Below are positions 16,653 through 25,302 of a DNA stretch of 35,965 nucleotides, one piece after another (positions within the stretch are counted from its first letter, which is position 1; the number at the start of each line of letters is the position of its first letter). Below the pieces are notes generated by a model. It ran no database searches. It was not told the DNA's origin and was given only the letters and a program-made list of their open reading frames with translations. The DNA is taken from positions 1-35,965 of the forward strand of contig CAZMBO010000011.1 of assembly GCA_964564655.1 (NCBI GenBank). The letters run 5' to 3'. This stretch comes from UBA8687 sp964564655 (GTDB lineage: Bacteria > Nitrospinota > Nitrospinia > Nitrospinales > VA-1). The translations under genes and the position numbers were made by a program.

Positions 16653-17126
16653 TCAGTCGATAGTAGGTGTGTTCATCAGCCGTGAGAAATAAAGCATTGG
16701 AAATAATTTTTTAGCCTTTCTAAAGGTCTTCATCATGGCTTTACTGGGTTTGAGCCCCTGAGCAATTTTGTCGGGTTTGGCCACGTACACAATCCCATTG
16801 ATCATCAAGAAATCGTGGCGGTTGAAACGCATGACCTTTCGTTGATATTCATTCGGGTGATCAAAAATTTCATCCAATTTCGGCACGAATTTTTCATCCA
16901 TCTCATAGAGTTCTCCGTGCATCATTCCAGAAGTATCAAGGGTTGGTTCGATATTCGCGTGGCCTAGGCCTTCTTGTCCGTCATTATCTTTAGGAATTTT
17001 ATTGAACACTCGTGTCCAACCCGACAAGCTAACAGAAGACTTAGAAACATATTCCAGCCCACGTTCTTTAAATACTTCTTCATTGATCAATTCATCATAA
17101 GCAAAAAAATGTACAACATCTACCAT
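16653..17126 (-). CDS. Gamma-glutamylcyclotransferase-like protein
   Basis: 157 aa from the ATG at 17126, which has GGAG 9 nt upstream; an in-frame TTG at 17141 overlaps that site and is unlikely to be used. The fold signals are FFAYDEL near the N-terminus (in place of the usual YGSL), GHANIEPTLD, and MHGELYEM, which match AIG2/GGCT-like proteins. Where active members have LDxxEG with the catalytic Glu, this one reads LDEIFD (about residues 84-89), so cyclotransferase activity is doubtful. It is the first gene of a pair with the DDAH-like enzyme. Confidence 0.7.
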   Translation of the reverse strand: MVDVVHFFAYDELINEEVFKERGLEYVSKSSVSLSGWTRVFNKIPKDNDGQEGLGHANIEPTLDTSGMMHGELYEMDEKFVPKLDEIFDHPNEYQRKVMRFNRHDFLMINGIVYVAKPDKIAQGLKPSKAMMKTFRKAKKLFPMLYFSRLMNTPTID

Positions 17127-17270
17127 GGTTTTGGACTCCAAGCCTTTATTATTTGATTTAATTCATATACATCCAACCACACAAAGGTTCACAAGCCTTG
17201 CTGGTGTTTGGGGATTATGATACTATCAGAAAATGTCCTGGATTTGCATTTTGTATCAAGATTTTTTTCA

Positions 17271-17292
17271 GGGACGACAATTCATGCGTCCC
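17271..17292 (+). promoter_or_regulatory. Small hairpin in the trxA upstream region
   Basis: GGGACG and CGTCCC form a 6-bp stem around a 10-nt loop, 71 nt before the trxA ATG. No T-run follows. It could lie in the 5' leader; function unknown. Confidence 0.3.
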
Positions 17293-17363
17293 AATTAATT
17301 CATAAAAATAAATCCCTGCGGATAAATTAAAAGTTTTTATTTCATTTATTTAAGGAGTTATCT

Positions 17364-17696
17364 ATGTCAGCCGGTAAAGTGGTTATCGTATCTGATGGCG
17401 AATTTGAACAAACGATTCTTAAATCAGAAATACCTGTCATGCTCGATTTTTGGGCCGAATGGTGCCAACCTTGTAAAATGCTTGCTCCCACTGTTGAAGA
17501 GCTTGCCGGAGAATTTGAGGGTCAACTTTTGGTTGGCAAGCTGAATGTAGACGATAACCCCAACACGGCCACCAATTATGGAATCCGTGGAATCCCAACC
17601 CTCTTATTTATAAAAGGTGGGCAGGTGGTACAACAATTGGTGGGCGTTAAGTCTAAAGCCGATATTAAAAAAGTAATAGAAGAAAACTTAGGATAA
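17364..17696 (+). CDS. trxA: Thioredoxin
   Basis: 110 aa, the standard size. The active site is W33-C34-Q-P-C37; the usual WCGPC has Gly where this has Gln, a change that can shift redox potential. The cis-proline loop GIRGIPTLLF is present near residue 75, and the buried Asp of FWAEW-type strands is replaced in the usual way (LDFWAEWC). It is a cytosolic disulfide reductant fed by thioredoxin reductase, which is not in the window. AAGGAG lies 6 nt before the ATG, and a strong terminator follows, so it is probably transcribed alone. Confidence 0.95.
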   Translation: MSAGKVVIVSDGEFEQTILKSEIPVMLDFWAEWCQPCKMLAPTVEELAGEFEGQLLVGKLNVDDNPNTATNYGIRGIPTLLFIKGGQVVQQLVGVKSKADIKKVIEENLG

Positions 17697-17717
17697 GGTT
17701 TAAACGTAATAATAAAT

Positions 17718-17750
17718 AAAACCCCTTTCCCCGATGGGGAAAGGGGTTTT
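17718..17750. terminator. Strong intrinsic terminator, bidirectional in form
   Basis: AAAACCCCTTTCCCC and GGGGAAAGGGGTTTT form a perfect 15-bp stem with a 3-nt loop. The T-run on the + side ends trxA (22 nt after its stop). The A-run on the other side gives a matching U-run for leftward transcripts from yidC. Confidence 0.93.
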
Positions 17751-17888
17751 ATTATAAGGTCCCGCAAACTCCTGACAAACCTTTGAACACTTAACCTACC
17801 TCGCTCATTCCCGTGGTAGTGTATCTATACCAAAAGACACGATTGTATTTTTTCCAGGTTCAAACTCTATGCAAGTAGCGACTAGCCA

Positions 17889-19529
17889 TTAGTCTTTGAG
17901 AACCTTGTAGATGTAATATTGCTGGGAGATAGTCAGAATATTGTTCACAGTCCAATAAATGACAAGTCCCGCAGGAAATGAAATAAACAAAAAAGTAAAC
18001 ACGATAGGTAGAAACATCATAATTTTTTGTTGCATAGGATCACCAACAGAAGGTGTCATTTTTTGTTGCAGGAACATTGTAATACCCATGAGAACTGGCG
18101 TTACATAATAGGGGTCTTGCACCGAAAGATCGGTGATCCACCCTATGAACGGCGCCCCACGAAGTTCAATTGAGAAAAACAGCGCGTGGTACAGGGCAAT
18201 GAACACAGGTATCTGCAAAAGCATAGGAAGACAACCACCTACAGGATTCACCTTGTGTTTTTTGTATAGTTCCAGTAATTCTTCATTCATCTTCTGGCGA
18301 TCGTCTTTGTTCCTCTCCTGAATTACTTTCACGTAAGGCTGGATTTTTTGCATGCCTTTCATGGATTTAAAACTTTTATGCGTCAGCGGAAAGAACAATA
18401 GTTTGATAATCAGGGTCAAAAATATAATTGACCAACCATAGTTTTGGGTTAAACCATAAAAATAGGCTAGCACTTTTAAAAGCGGTTTAACAAGGAAGGC
18501 AAACTTGTTGCCAAACCATCCGTAATCGATCATCCGAACAAGGTGGTTGCCTTTCTTTTCCAGAGTTTCGAGTTCTTTGGTGCCGGCATAAAAAAGATGT
18601 GAGGCGGTGGCGGCCGATTGAACAGACTCATATTCCAACCCGATAAAAACCTGATCTTTTTCTTTAAATACTATTCCCGCCTTACTCCCTTGCAGTGGGA
18701 TTAGAGCAGAACCGAAATATTTATTCTGGAAAGCAATCCACTTCAAATCACCCCGATGGTAAGCAGTAGTATTCAACTCTTCTGGTGGGTGTTCAATGCG
18801 CTCATTGTTGTTAAAAACGGTAGCACCGGAAAAAACAATGTAATCAGTTTGAGAGGAAATTTTTCCACCCATTCCTGGCCCCAAGATAATACTGTATTGA
18901 AGGTTTTTGGCCGCTAATGGGGAAGCTGTAATACGCGTCTTAACTTCAACCGCATAATCATTATAATGAAATTTAAATTCCCGGAAAACTTCCAGTCCCG
19001 ACTCATGTTTTAGAGTAAGTATCAATACACCTTCAGGATTGGATTCATCCAGAACGATAGAAGATATTGAGGGTTCATAATAAGCATTTTGTAAAATAGA
19101 AGTGATTTCCGGATCGTCTGACTTTATAGATAAAGCACCGGTTAAATTATTAGGGTTATTGATCAGGTCGATGACATCACCATCATCATTTCTAAAACGC
19201 GGAAGGAGAATATGTTTTAGAACCCCGCCTTTATTACTAAAAATGTAATGAATTTCCCCGGCTTCAACCTGAATTTCTTTTTCATTTCCAGGAAACGGAC
19301 TGGAAACAATTGCCGGCGTAACTGCCGGTTGAAAATCAGATTGTTGAGGAGAGGTCAATGGCGATGTATTTACGGCACTCTGGCCTGGAGAAGAAACAGA
19401 GGGTGACTTCGAAGATTTTGTTATATCCGTTTTTTTAATTCCCTGGGGTTCAAATTGTGCCATGAAAGCTCCCCAGCCTATGAAAACTGCCAATGATAAA
19501 ACAAAGGCAAGTAGCAATCTTTTTTCCAA
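17889..19529 (-). CDS. yidC: Membrane protein insertase YidC
   Basis: 546 aa, close to the 548 aa of the E. coli protein, with the Gram-negative layout: an N-terminal helix (residues 4-24), a low-complexity Ser/Pro linker (about 35-70), a large periplasmic beta-sandwich domain (about 80-330), and a conserved C-terminal core of five helices (about 350-540), including the segment NPVGGCLPMLLQIPVFIALY. It inserts and folds inner-membrane proteins alone or with SecYEG. The start is a TTG at 19529, supported by GGAG 7 nt upstream; the next in-frame ATG would remove the first membrane helix. It is last in the rpmH-rnpA-yidD-yidC cluster. Confidence 0.97.
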   Translation of the reverse strand: MEKRLLLAFVLSLAVFIGWGAFMAQFEPQGIKKTDITKSSKSPSVSSPGQSAVNTSPLTSPQQSDFQPAVTPAIVSSPFPGNEKEIQVEAGEIHYIFSNKGGVLKHILLPRFRNDDGDVIDLINNPNNLTGALSIKSDDPEITSILQNAYYEPSISSIVLDESNPEGVLILTLKHESGLEVFREFKFHYNDYAVEVKTRITASPLAAKNLQYSIILGPGMGGKISSQTDYIVFSGATVFNNNERIEHPPEELNTTAYHRGDLKWIAFQNKYFGSALIPLQGSKAGIVFKEKDQVFIGLEYESVQSAATASHLFYAGTKELETLEKKGNHLVRMIDYGWFGNKFAFLVKPLLKVLAYFYGLTQNYGWSIIFLTLIIKLLFFPLTHKSFKSMKGMQKIQPYVKVIQERNKDDRQKMNEELLELYKKHKVNPVGGCLPMLLQIPVFIALYHALFFSIELRGAPFIGWITDLSVQDPYYVTPVLMGITMFLQQKMTPSVGDPMQQKIMMFLPIVFTFLFISFPAGLVIYWTVNNILTISQQYYIYKVLKD

Positions 19530-19608
19530 GTCAAATCTCCACTTAACTAATAAATATTTAGCTCAATACTACCTAAGCTTTAAAAATACTAAGACCCTAA
19601 ATACAAAA

Positions 19609-19824
19609 CTATTTTTTTAAAGGGTCTGACCCTCCTTCGTGATAGGGATGGCATTTAAAAATACGGGCAACAATCAGAACCACCGCCTTCACCAAAGAAT
19701 AGTGTTGTAGTGCCTGAGCTGCATATTCCGAACAGCTGGGATAAAAACGACAGGCCGGCAGCAAAAAAGGTGATATCCGGCGTTGATATCCACGAACAAA
19801 TTTTAGGAAAATTCGATTCAACAT
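19609..19824 (-). CDS. yidD: Membrane protein insertion efficiency factor YidD
   Basis: 71 aa. The family signature CRFYPSCSEYA is at residues 25-35, followed by KAVVLIVARIFKCHPYHEGGSDPL. YidD is a small membrane-associated protein with three conserved cysteines that helps YidC-dependent insertion. It lies between rnpA (41 nt upstream) and yidC (79 nt downstream), the usual position. Confidence 0.95.
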   Translation of the reverse strand: MLNRIFLKFVRGYQRRISPFLLPACRFYPSCSEYAAQALQHYSLVKAVVLIVARIFKCHPYHEGGSDPLKK

Positions 19825-19865
19825 TGAGGACCTATTTCGGGCTGGAAAAGTCTAGGGTCGAGGAG

Positions 19866-20210
19866 TCACTTGATAGCCAGAAGGGCATTCGAGAGTTTTT
19901 CATCTATAACCTTGTAGGATTCGACAACCATTTCCTTTCCGGAAATAACAACAATGTCTGTTGCCGGAATCATCTGATGTTTCACCTGTCGAAATATTTC
20001 GCGAATAGCTCTTTTGACCCGGTTTCGTGCTACAGCATTACCAATTTTTTTTGATGCGATAATCCCCAGCCTTTTCCTATTCAAGCTATTTGGAAGTGAA
20101 AAGATAGTGCATAGTTTTCCAACGCGATTCCTTTTCCCTTCGGCAAGAACTTTTTCGAACTCGAGTCTTGTGGTAAGCCTTTCTAATTTACTAAACGACA
20201 AATCAGCCAT
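19866..20210 (-). CDS. rnpA: Ribonuclease P protein component
   Basis: 114 aa. The conserved RNR-type motif ARNRVKRAIREIFR (about residues 59-72) and the early LTTRLEFEKVLAEGKR segment identify the protein subunit that helps RNase P RNA bind and process pre-tRNA 5' leaders. The ATG lies 3 nt after the rpmH stop, indicating co-transcription and probable translational coupling. Confidence 0.96.
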   Translation of the reverse strand: MADLSFSKLERLTTRLEFEKVLAEGKRNRVGKLCTIFSLPNSLNRKRLGIIASKKIGNAVARNRVKRAIREIFRQVKHQMIPATDIVVISGKEMVVESYKVIDEKLSNALLAIK

Positions 20211-20213
20211 TTT

Positions 20214-20348
20214 TCAGGCAGACAGGAGTTTTCTTCCTTTTCTCCTGCGATTAGCCAAAATACGTCTGCCACCTACTGTAGCACTTCGTTTTCGGAATCC
20301 GTGTACGCGTTTTCTCTTGATATTGCTGGGTTGAAACGTTCTTTTCAT
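20214..20348 (-). CDS. rpmH: 50S ribosomal protein L34
   Basis: 44 aa, starting MKRTFQPSNIKRKRVHGFR, the invariant L34 N-terminus, and highly basic throughout. AAGGA lies about 9 nt before the ATG at 20348. It is first in the cluster with rnpA, yidD and yidC. A good promoter lies about 100 nt upstream. Confidence 0.98.
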   Translation of the reverse strand: MKRTFQPSNIKRKRVHGFRKRSATVGGRRILANRRRKGRKLLSA

Positions 20349-20447
20349 GAATCTTTCCTTCTTGAAATACGAAAAACCCGCCTCACCTCATCAAATCAGA
20401 CAGTTAGTCATCCTTCATTATGAGGGAAATGCGGGAAGGTAGGCTGA

Positions 20448-20476
20448 ATTATTTCACTGGCTACCGCTCTTGTCAA
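20448..20476 (-). promoter_or_regulatory. Sigma70-type promoter for the rpmH cluster
   Basis: Minus-strand perfect TTGACA (20476-20471), 17-nt spacer, AATAAT (20453-20448, 5 of 6 consensus). The start would be near 20441, giving a leader of about 93 nt, as is common for rpmH operons. Confidence 0.65.
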
Positions 20477-20636
20477 GCACTAAGCCACGACCTAAGACTA
20501 GAAATAGGTTAACTTCTGGAATTATCCCTTATGGTACCTTAAAGCTTTGAACTTTCAGGACCACCAACTTTGCCAACCTGCTAGGGGTCTAACTTTGTTT
20601 TCCTCGTTGGGAGGAAAATGTTATCATTCTAAAATC

Positions 20637-22439
20637 ATGAAAACATTATTGATTTTTCCGGCACAGTGGTACCCAACGCAGCCTTATTTGAGCACTCCCT
20701 ACTTAACTGCATTTTTGCAGAACAAAGGGTGGGAGGTATCTCAAAGGGATTTCAACATCGAGTCATACGACCACTTTTTATCTGCCCCCTTACTACGTCA
20801 TGCAGAGGGATTGATGCGGAAACAGCAACAGGCTTTGAAAGCCCAAAACTCTCTTTCGATTAAGGAAAAGTCACATCTGGATGTCTTATCAACAGGACTC
20901 AAGTTTTCCGACCGTATCATTGACGGGGTAGGAGAAGCCAAGTCGGTGATGCGAACTCCGGAGCGTTTTTTCGATTTCGAGGCATACCAGCAGGCCGATA
21001 TGGTCATTAAGTCAGCCTTGAAATTGGTATCCGATGCCTATGCTCCTGCAGTATTCAGTCTATCCACTTTTGAAAGCGGCACCCGAGCCGAGGAGTCCAC
21101 TCGAAAAGCTCACGAAACCACACGCGACATCGCCACCAACCCTTTCATTAATTTGTATGAAAAAAACCTGCTCTCTACTGAAAACTGGCAGGAATATGAT
21201 GTGGTTGGAATTTCTATAATAGGTATTTCGCAAATCATTCCCGGTCTCACGCTGGCAAGAATGCTAAAAGAGAAATATCCTCATCTACATATAACATTGG
21301 GCGGTCCTATTTTCAGTGTCAATGCAGGTCAGTTAATCGGCCACCCAGAATTTTTTGACGACTTTTGTCACAGTGTTGTCACCTTTGAAGGGGAAGAACC
21401 CATGCACCGTTTGCTTTCTACTTTGAAGGCAGGCGACTCCCTATACACCGTTCCTAATTTGCTACATCTTGACGGCAGAAAAGTGGTACAAAACAAGGAA
21501 AGGGTAGAACTCAGGTTCGAGGAATTGCCCAATCCGGTTTTTGATGGCCTTCCGATGGATAAATATCTATCTCCCTATCCCATCATACCTGTATTACAAA
21601 GTCGCGGTTGCTATTGGGGTAAATGTACCTTTTGTACACATAGTTTTGTGTATGGTCACCGTTACGGGAAACAAAAAACCCAGGCGATGGTGGACGAACT
21701 GGAAAACTTAATGAAAAAATATAACACAAAATATTTTACGTTTTCCGATGAAGCCGTTTCCCCGCATTCTTTAAATGACGTTTCGGAAGAAATGATTGAA
21801 CGAGGAGTAGAAATCTGCTCTTTGGCTCTATTAAAATTTGAAAAGGTGATGGACGAAGAACTATTCGGAAAAATGAAAAAAGCTGGCTTCATCTTCTTAA
21901 TGTTTGGTTTGGAAAGTGCAAACGATCGAGTCCTGGCCCTCATAGATAAAGGAACAACCCAGGCAGTGGAGCGCGATGTCTTAATGAAAAGCCATAAGGC
22001 TGGGATCTGGAACCATTCTTTCTTGTTTTTTGGATTTCCCACAGAAACAAGATCCGAAGCAAAGGAGACCATTGATTTCTTAAGAAATAATTTACAGTCG
22101 ATCCATTCTTTTGGCCCCGGAGTTTTTCTTTTGAATCGGGATTCGAGCTGTTACCAATATCCTGAAAAATTTTCCATCGAAAAAATAATTGAAGATCCTG
22201 ACCGCAACATCGCAATGAACCTGGATTTTGTTGCGAAAGAAGGCATGACGCGGGAGGAAGCGGCAGAGATGAACGACATTTGCATACATATGGCGGAAGA
22301 GTATTTCCAATCGCTAAAAGTCTGGGGTACGCTGCCACGCGAACATTTTCTGCTCTATATAGATAAATTTGGCAAAGAAGCATTGAACGGCAAACAACCT
22401 CCTGCTGAAGAAGAGGATAAGGTTCTTTGCCGAGCTTAG
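20637..22439 (+). CDS. B12-binding domain radical SAM protein, paralog 1
   Basis: 600 aa from ATG 20637; a frame extension to TTG 20547 has no homology to the sister gene, whose start aligns with 20637. Residues about 1-270 form a Rossmann-type cobalamin-binding domain (YLSTPYLTAFLQNKGWEV, then VGISIIGISQ near 190 and ITLGG near 219), without the DxHxxG motif. The radical SAM core follows, with C325-x4-C330-x2-C333 (GCYWGKCTFC). That spacing differs from the canonical CX3CX2C. The region GLESANDRVLALIDKGTT is typical of the TIM-barrel end. BchE-like and methylase members use B12; the reaction here is unknown. The tandem paralog starts 39 nt downstream. GGGAGG lies 22 nt before the ATG, with a 4-codon mini-frame between. 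Confidence 0.87.
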   Translation: MKTLLIFPAQWYPTQPYLSTPYLTAFLQNKGWEVSQRDFNIESYDHFLSAPLLRHAEGLMRKQQQALKAQNSLSIKEKSHLDVLSTGLKFSDRIIDGVGEAKSVMRTPERFFDFEAYQQADMVIKSALKLVSDAYAPAVFSLSTFESGTRAEESTRKAHETTRDIATNPFINLYEKNLLSTENWQEYDVVGISIIGISQIIPGLTLARMLKEKYPHLHITLGGPIFSVNAGQLIGHPEFFDDFCHSVVTFEGEEPMHRLLSTLKAGDSLYTVPNLLHLDGRKVVQNKERVELRFEELPNPVFDGLPMDKYLSPYPIIPVLQSRGCYWGKCTFCTHSFVYGHRYGKQKTQAMVDELENLMKKYNTKYFTFSDEAVSPHSLNDVSEEMIERGVEICSLALLKFEKVMDEELFGKMKKAGFIFLMFGLESANDRVLALIDKGTTQAVERDVLMKSHKAGIWNHSFLFFGFPTETRSEAKETIDFLRNNLQSIHSFGPGVFLLNRDSSCYQYPEKFSIEKIIEDPDRNIAMNLDFVAKEGMTREEAAEMNDICIHMAEEYFQSLKVWGTLPREHFLLYIDKFGKEALNGKQPPAEEEDKVLCRA

Positions 22440-22478
22440 ACCACTAAATGACAGGAAAATTTTGAAACTGAGCTGCCT

Positions 22479-24445
22479 ATGAAAAACTTACTAATATTTC
22501 CACCCGACTGGTTACCCTCAGAACCTTATCTAAGTCTCCCATCTCTGGCATCTGTGTTGCGCCCCGCGGGTCACGAGGTCGTGCAAATGGATGTTAATGT
22601 GGAAATGTACGATTTATTTTTCAGTCGGCGTTTTCTTGAGCATGTGGCACAGCGTATTGCTCATGAAAAACAACACCTTCAGGAAGTTCAGGCAAAACGA
22701 GAACTGGATGAAGAAGAACAGGAATTATTAGATAAGTTGCTGACCTGCACGCTGGAACTTTTTGAACAATTGTCAAATGACGTTGAACGCGCCAAGAAAA
22801 TTTTGCGCAGTCAGGCTTTTTACGATATCGATCAATTAGAGTGGGCCACCAACTGCCTACATCAAACGATGGGTTTGATCTCTCTTGGCTATTACCCAGC
22901 ACAGATTTGTTTTCCACCCATCGAAACAGATATCGTTTACAAACCATTTATGTCGAGTGAAATTATTGAATCCCTCGATGATGATCAGATCAATATTTAT
23001 CGCGATGTTTACGATATGCTGATCCGTCCGGTAATGGAGCGTGATCAACCGCAAATGGTAGGCATCTCGGTGGTACAGCAGAAACAGCTTATTCCGACCT
23101 TCACTTTCTGTAAAATGATCAAAGATGCCTTCCCTAAAACACATATCACATTGGGCGGCAACATTATTACCCGTATTCGCGACATGCTTCCGGGAATGGA
23201 AAATTTATGGGNNNNNNNNNNNNNNNNNNNNNNNNNNNNNNNNNNNNNNNNNNNNNNNNNNNNNNNNNNNNNNNNNNNNNNNNNNNNNNNNNNNNNNNNN
23301 NNNNNNNNNNNGGCAACATTATTACCCGTATTCGCGACATGCTTCCGGGAATGGAAAATTTATGGGAACTGTTCGACAGCGCCATCGTTTATGAAGGGGA
23401 GTCCGCTTACCTAAAATTGACAGAGGCAATTAAAAACGGTAATGATTTTTCAACCTTGCCTAACTTGATTTATAAAGACGAAAAAGGAGTTCATGTAAAT
23501 AAAGAAGTCTTTGCCGAATCACTTGCGGAATTACCACCACCGGATTTTGATGGGCTGCCACTAGAAAAATATTTTGTGCCTCAACTGATTCTACCCTATC
23601 TAGCTACCCGTGGTTGTTACTGGGGACGTTGTACTTTCTGCGACCATTTTCAGGGTTATGTCGAAGGCTTCCGCACCAAACAAGTGGACCATATTGTTGA
23701 AGAAATCCATTTCCTTAAAGAAAAATACGGAACAAGGTTTTTTCATTTCACTGACGAATCTTATCCTCCAGCCCTGTTTCAAAAGCTATCGCGTCGTCTG
23801 ATTGACGACAAGCTCGATATTACTTGGACAACGCATATGCGGTTCGAAGAATCTTTGCTTGAAGAACAGGTATGGAAAGATGCCGCGGAGTCGGGTTGTA
23901 AGTATCTTCATTTTGGTTATGAGTCGGGTAATCAACGCGTATTAAAACTCATGGATAAGGCCACCAAACTTGATGCTATTGAAACCAATTTGCGTATGTC
24001 TTCCGAAGCGGGGATTTGGAATCACTTAATGGGCTTCTTCGGGTTCCCCGGTGAAACCAGTGAGGAGGCAGACGACAGCAAAGCCTTTGTCGAAAAGAAT
24101 AGCGCATATATACATTCTCTCGGCTTCATGACTTTTGTGTTGGGGAAATACAGTCCCATCGCCTTCGAACCGGAAAAATATGGGCTGACCTATTATAAAA
24201 ATCCGGAATGGGATCTGGCGTTGGATTATTACTTTACCACCAAGGATGGACTCACCATCCAGGAAGCTCTTGATGTGTTCGATGAATTCGAACAAAACCA
24301 CAACTCGAAATGGGATTTAAGAACCTGCGTCCGCGAATACATCTTCCTCTACATCGATAAATATGGATCTAACCATCTGCCACAACTGGAGATGACCGAA
24401 GAACAACGCCGCCAAATGCAACAACCCGCCATCGGCATGGTTTAA
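22479..24445 (+). CDS. B12-binding domain radical SAM protein, paralog 2 (contains artificial gap)
   Basis: The frame is split by 100 N (23212-23311). Removing the N run and one copy of the flanking 55-bp duplication (155 nt in all) restores one continuous frame of 603 aa plus stop, nearly the same length as paralog 1. The N-terminus MKNLLIFPPDW and the B12-domain strands VGISVVQQKQ (near 194) and ITLGG (near 223) align with paralog 1. The cluster motif is C328-x4-C333-x2-C336 (GCYWGRCTFC), and GYESGNQRVLKLMDKATK follows. No mobile element is needed to explain the interruption. Reaction unknown; tandem conservation suggests the two proteins act in one pathway or as a pair. Confidence 0.87.
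23157..23366. repeat. Exact 55-bp duplication flanking the scaffold gap
   Basis: Bases 23157-23211 and 23312-23366 are identical (start GGCAACATTATTACCCG, end AATTTATGGG). They sit directly on either side of the N run. This is expected when two contigs that overlap by one assembler k-mer are joined by a fixed-size gap instead of being merged. Confidence 0.95.
23212..23311. other. Assembly gap of exactly 100 N
   Basis: A round-number N run inside a radical SAM gene. Frame arithmetic supports a true gap length of zero with overlapping contig ends. Confidence 0.98.
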
Positions 24446-24527
24446 GGGACAGCGCCCTTCACAATAGGTCAGAACCCGAAAAGCGATACAAACTCAACTC
24501 TACAAAATTAAAAGAACGTTTTTATTT

Positions 24528-24920
24528 TCACTCGTAAACAACTACATTTTCATGTTCGTTGGGATCGTTACGGGAAACAATGGCCAACGCCGGTTCCGTG
24601 TCGCTCAGGTTGACTGGTTTGTGCGGCACTCCAGGGGGGATGAATACAAAATCCCCTTCCTCGTTTATCATAGATTCTTTCAGGTTTTCACCAAAGCGGG
24701 TTTCCACCCTTCCTTTAAGAAGGTAAATCGCTGTTTCAAAATCTTTGTGGTAATGAGCCCTGGGCGAACTGCCAGGTGGGATTACCGTTAGATTCATGGA
24801 CAACCCTTTTGCCCCAGCCGTCTCTTGTGAAATACCAACGTAATAGGGGAGATTTTGTTTGGTAGCAATTGCTTCTTGGGGACGAACGGTTATAACTTTC
24901 CTTTTTAAATCCAGACTCAT
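24528..24920 (-). CDS. Cupin-domain protein
   Basis: 130 aa forming a single cupin barrel. Motif 1 is present as H56-x-H58-x3-E62 with the following glycine (YLLKG), and motif 2 supplies H100 in PPGVPHKP, so the full metal-binding set is intact. Single-domain cupins bind a divalent metal and act as isomerases, dioxygenases or sensors; the substrate is not evident. AGGAGGTG lies 4 nt before the ATG. It is the last gene of a three-gene operon, 53 nt after the Rieske-like gene. Confidence 0.88.
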   Translation of the reverse strand: MSLDLKRKVITVRPQEAIATKQNLPYYVGISQETAGAKGLSMNLTVIPPGSSPRAHYHKDFETAIYLLKGRVETRFGENLKESMINEEGDFVFIPPGVPHKPVNLSDTEPALAIVSRNDPNEHENVVVYE

Positions 24921-24973
24921 GATTCACCTCCTGTTGAGATGAAATTATACACCCGAATTTTACAAGGTAACCG

Positions 24974-25297
24974 TTAGATCTCTATATAAAAACCGTCGTC
25001 ATGTGTGGCGACTTTGTAGATGGGGGTGGTATCTGAATGGTTCCACTTACAGTAGCCTTTTCTAATATTCCAGCCGCATTCCTCTTTACTGCAGAAGGCG
25101 AACATCCCTTTTAAAACTCCTTTTGCTAAACTTCCCTCGCAACTTTTGCATTTGTCGGAGATGCAATAATATTTTCCTTCAACATTATAAAACGCCAGAA
25201 CATACTTCCATTCTGTATAAGGATGTTCGAGATCGATCTGTCTTCCGGTTCCTTCTTCAGGTGCTTCGTCGAGTTCTAAAATCTTTACATTAGACAT
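24974..25297 (-). CDS. Rieske-like small protein with cysteine-rich cluster region
   Basis: 107 aa. The pattern WKYVLAFYNVEGKYYCISDKC...GSLAKG...FAFC resembles the Rieske [2Fe-2S] fold (compare CxH...GPLSEG...CPxH). However, the first loop reads C50-K-S-C53 and the second C69-x4-C74, so the His ligands expected in a Rieske centre are absent. Further cysteines are C45 and C83. It may bind a four-Cys [2Fe-2S] centre or zinc. It has no signal peptide. Its start is 5 nt after the stop of the upstream 90-aa gene. Electron transfer or metal-site structural roles are both possible. Confidence 0.65.
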   Translation of the reverse strand: MSNVKILELDEAPEEGTGRQIDLEHPYTEWKYVLAFYNVEGKYYCISDKCKSCEGSLAKGVLKGMFAFCSKEECGWNIRKGYCKWNHSDTTPIYKVATHDDGFYIEI

Positions 25298-25302
25298 AGG
25301 GC

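Noticed and set aside
23207..24445. Separate 412-aa protein beginning at the edge of the N run
   Set aside because: Its start lies in the gap; the frame joins the upstream part when the duplicated overlap is collapsed.
24444..24459. AAGGG/CCCTT hairpin as terminator of radical SAM paralog 2
   Set aside because: Only a 5-bp stem overlapping the stop codon, with no T-run.
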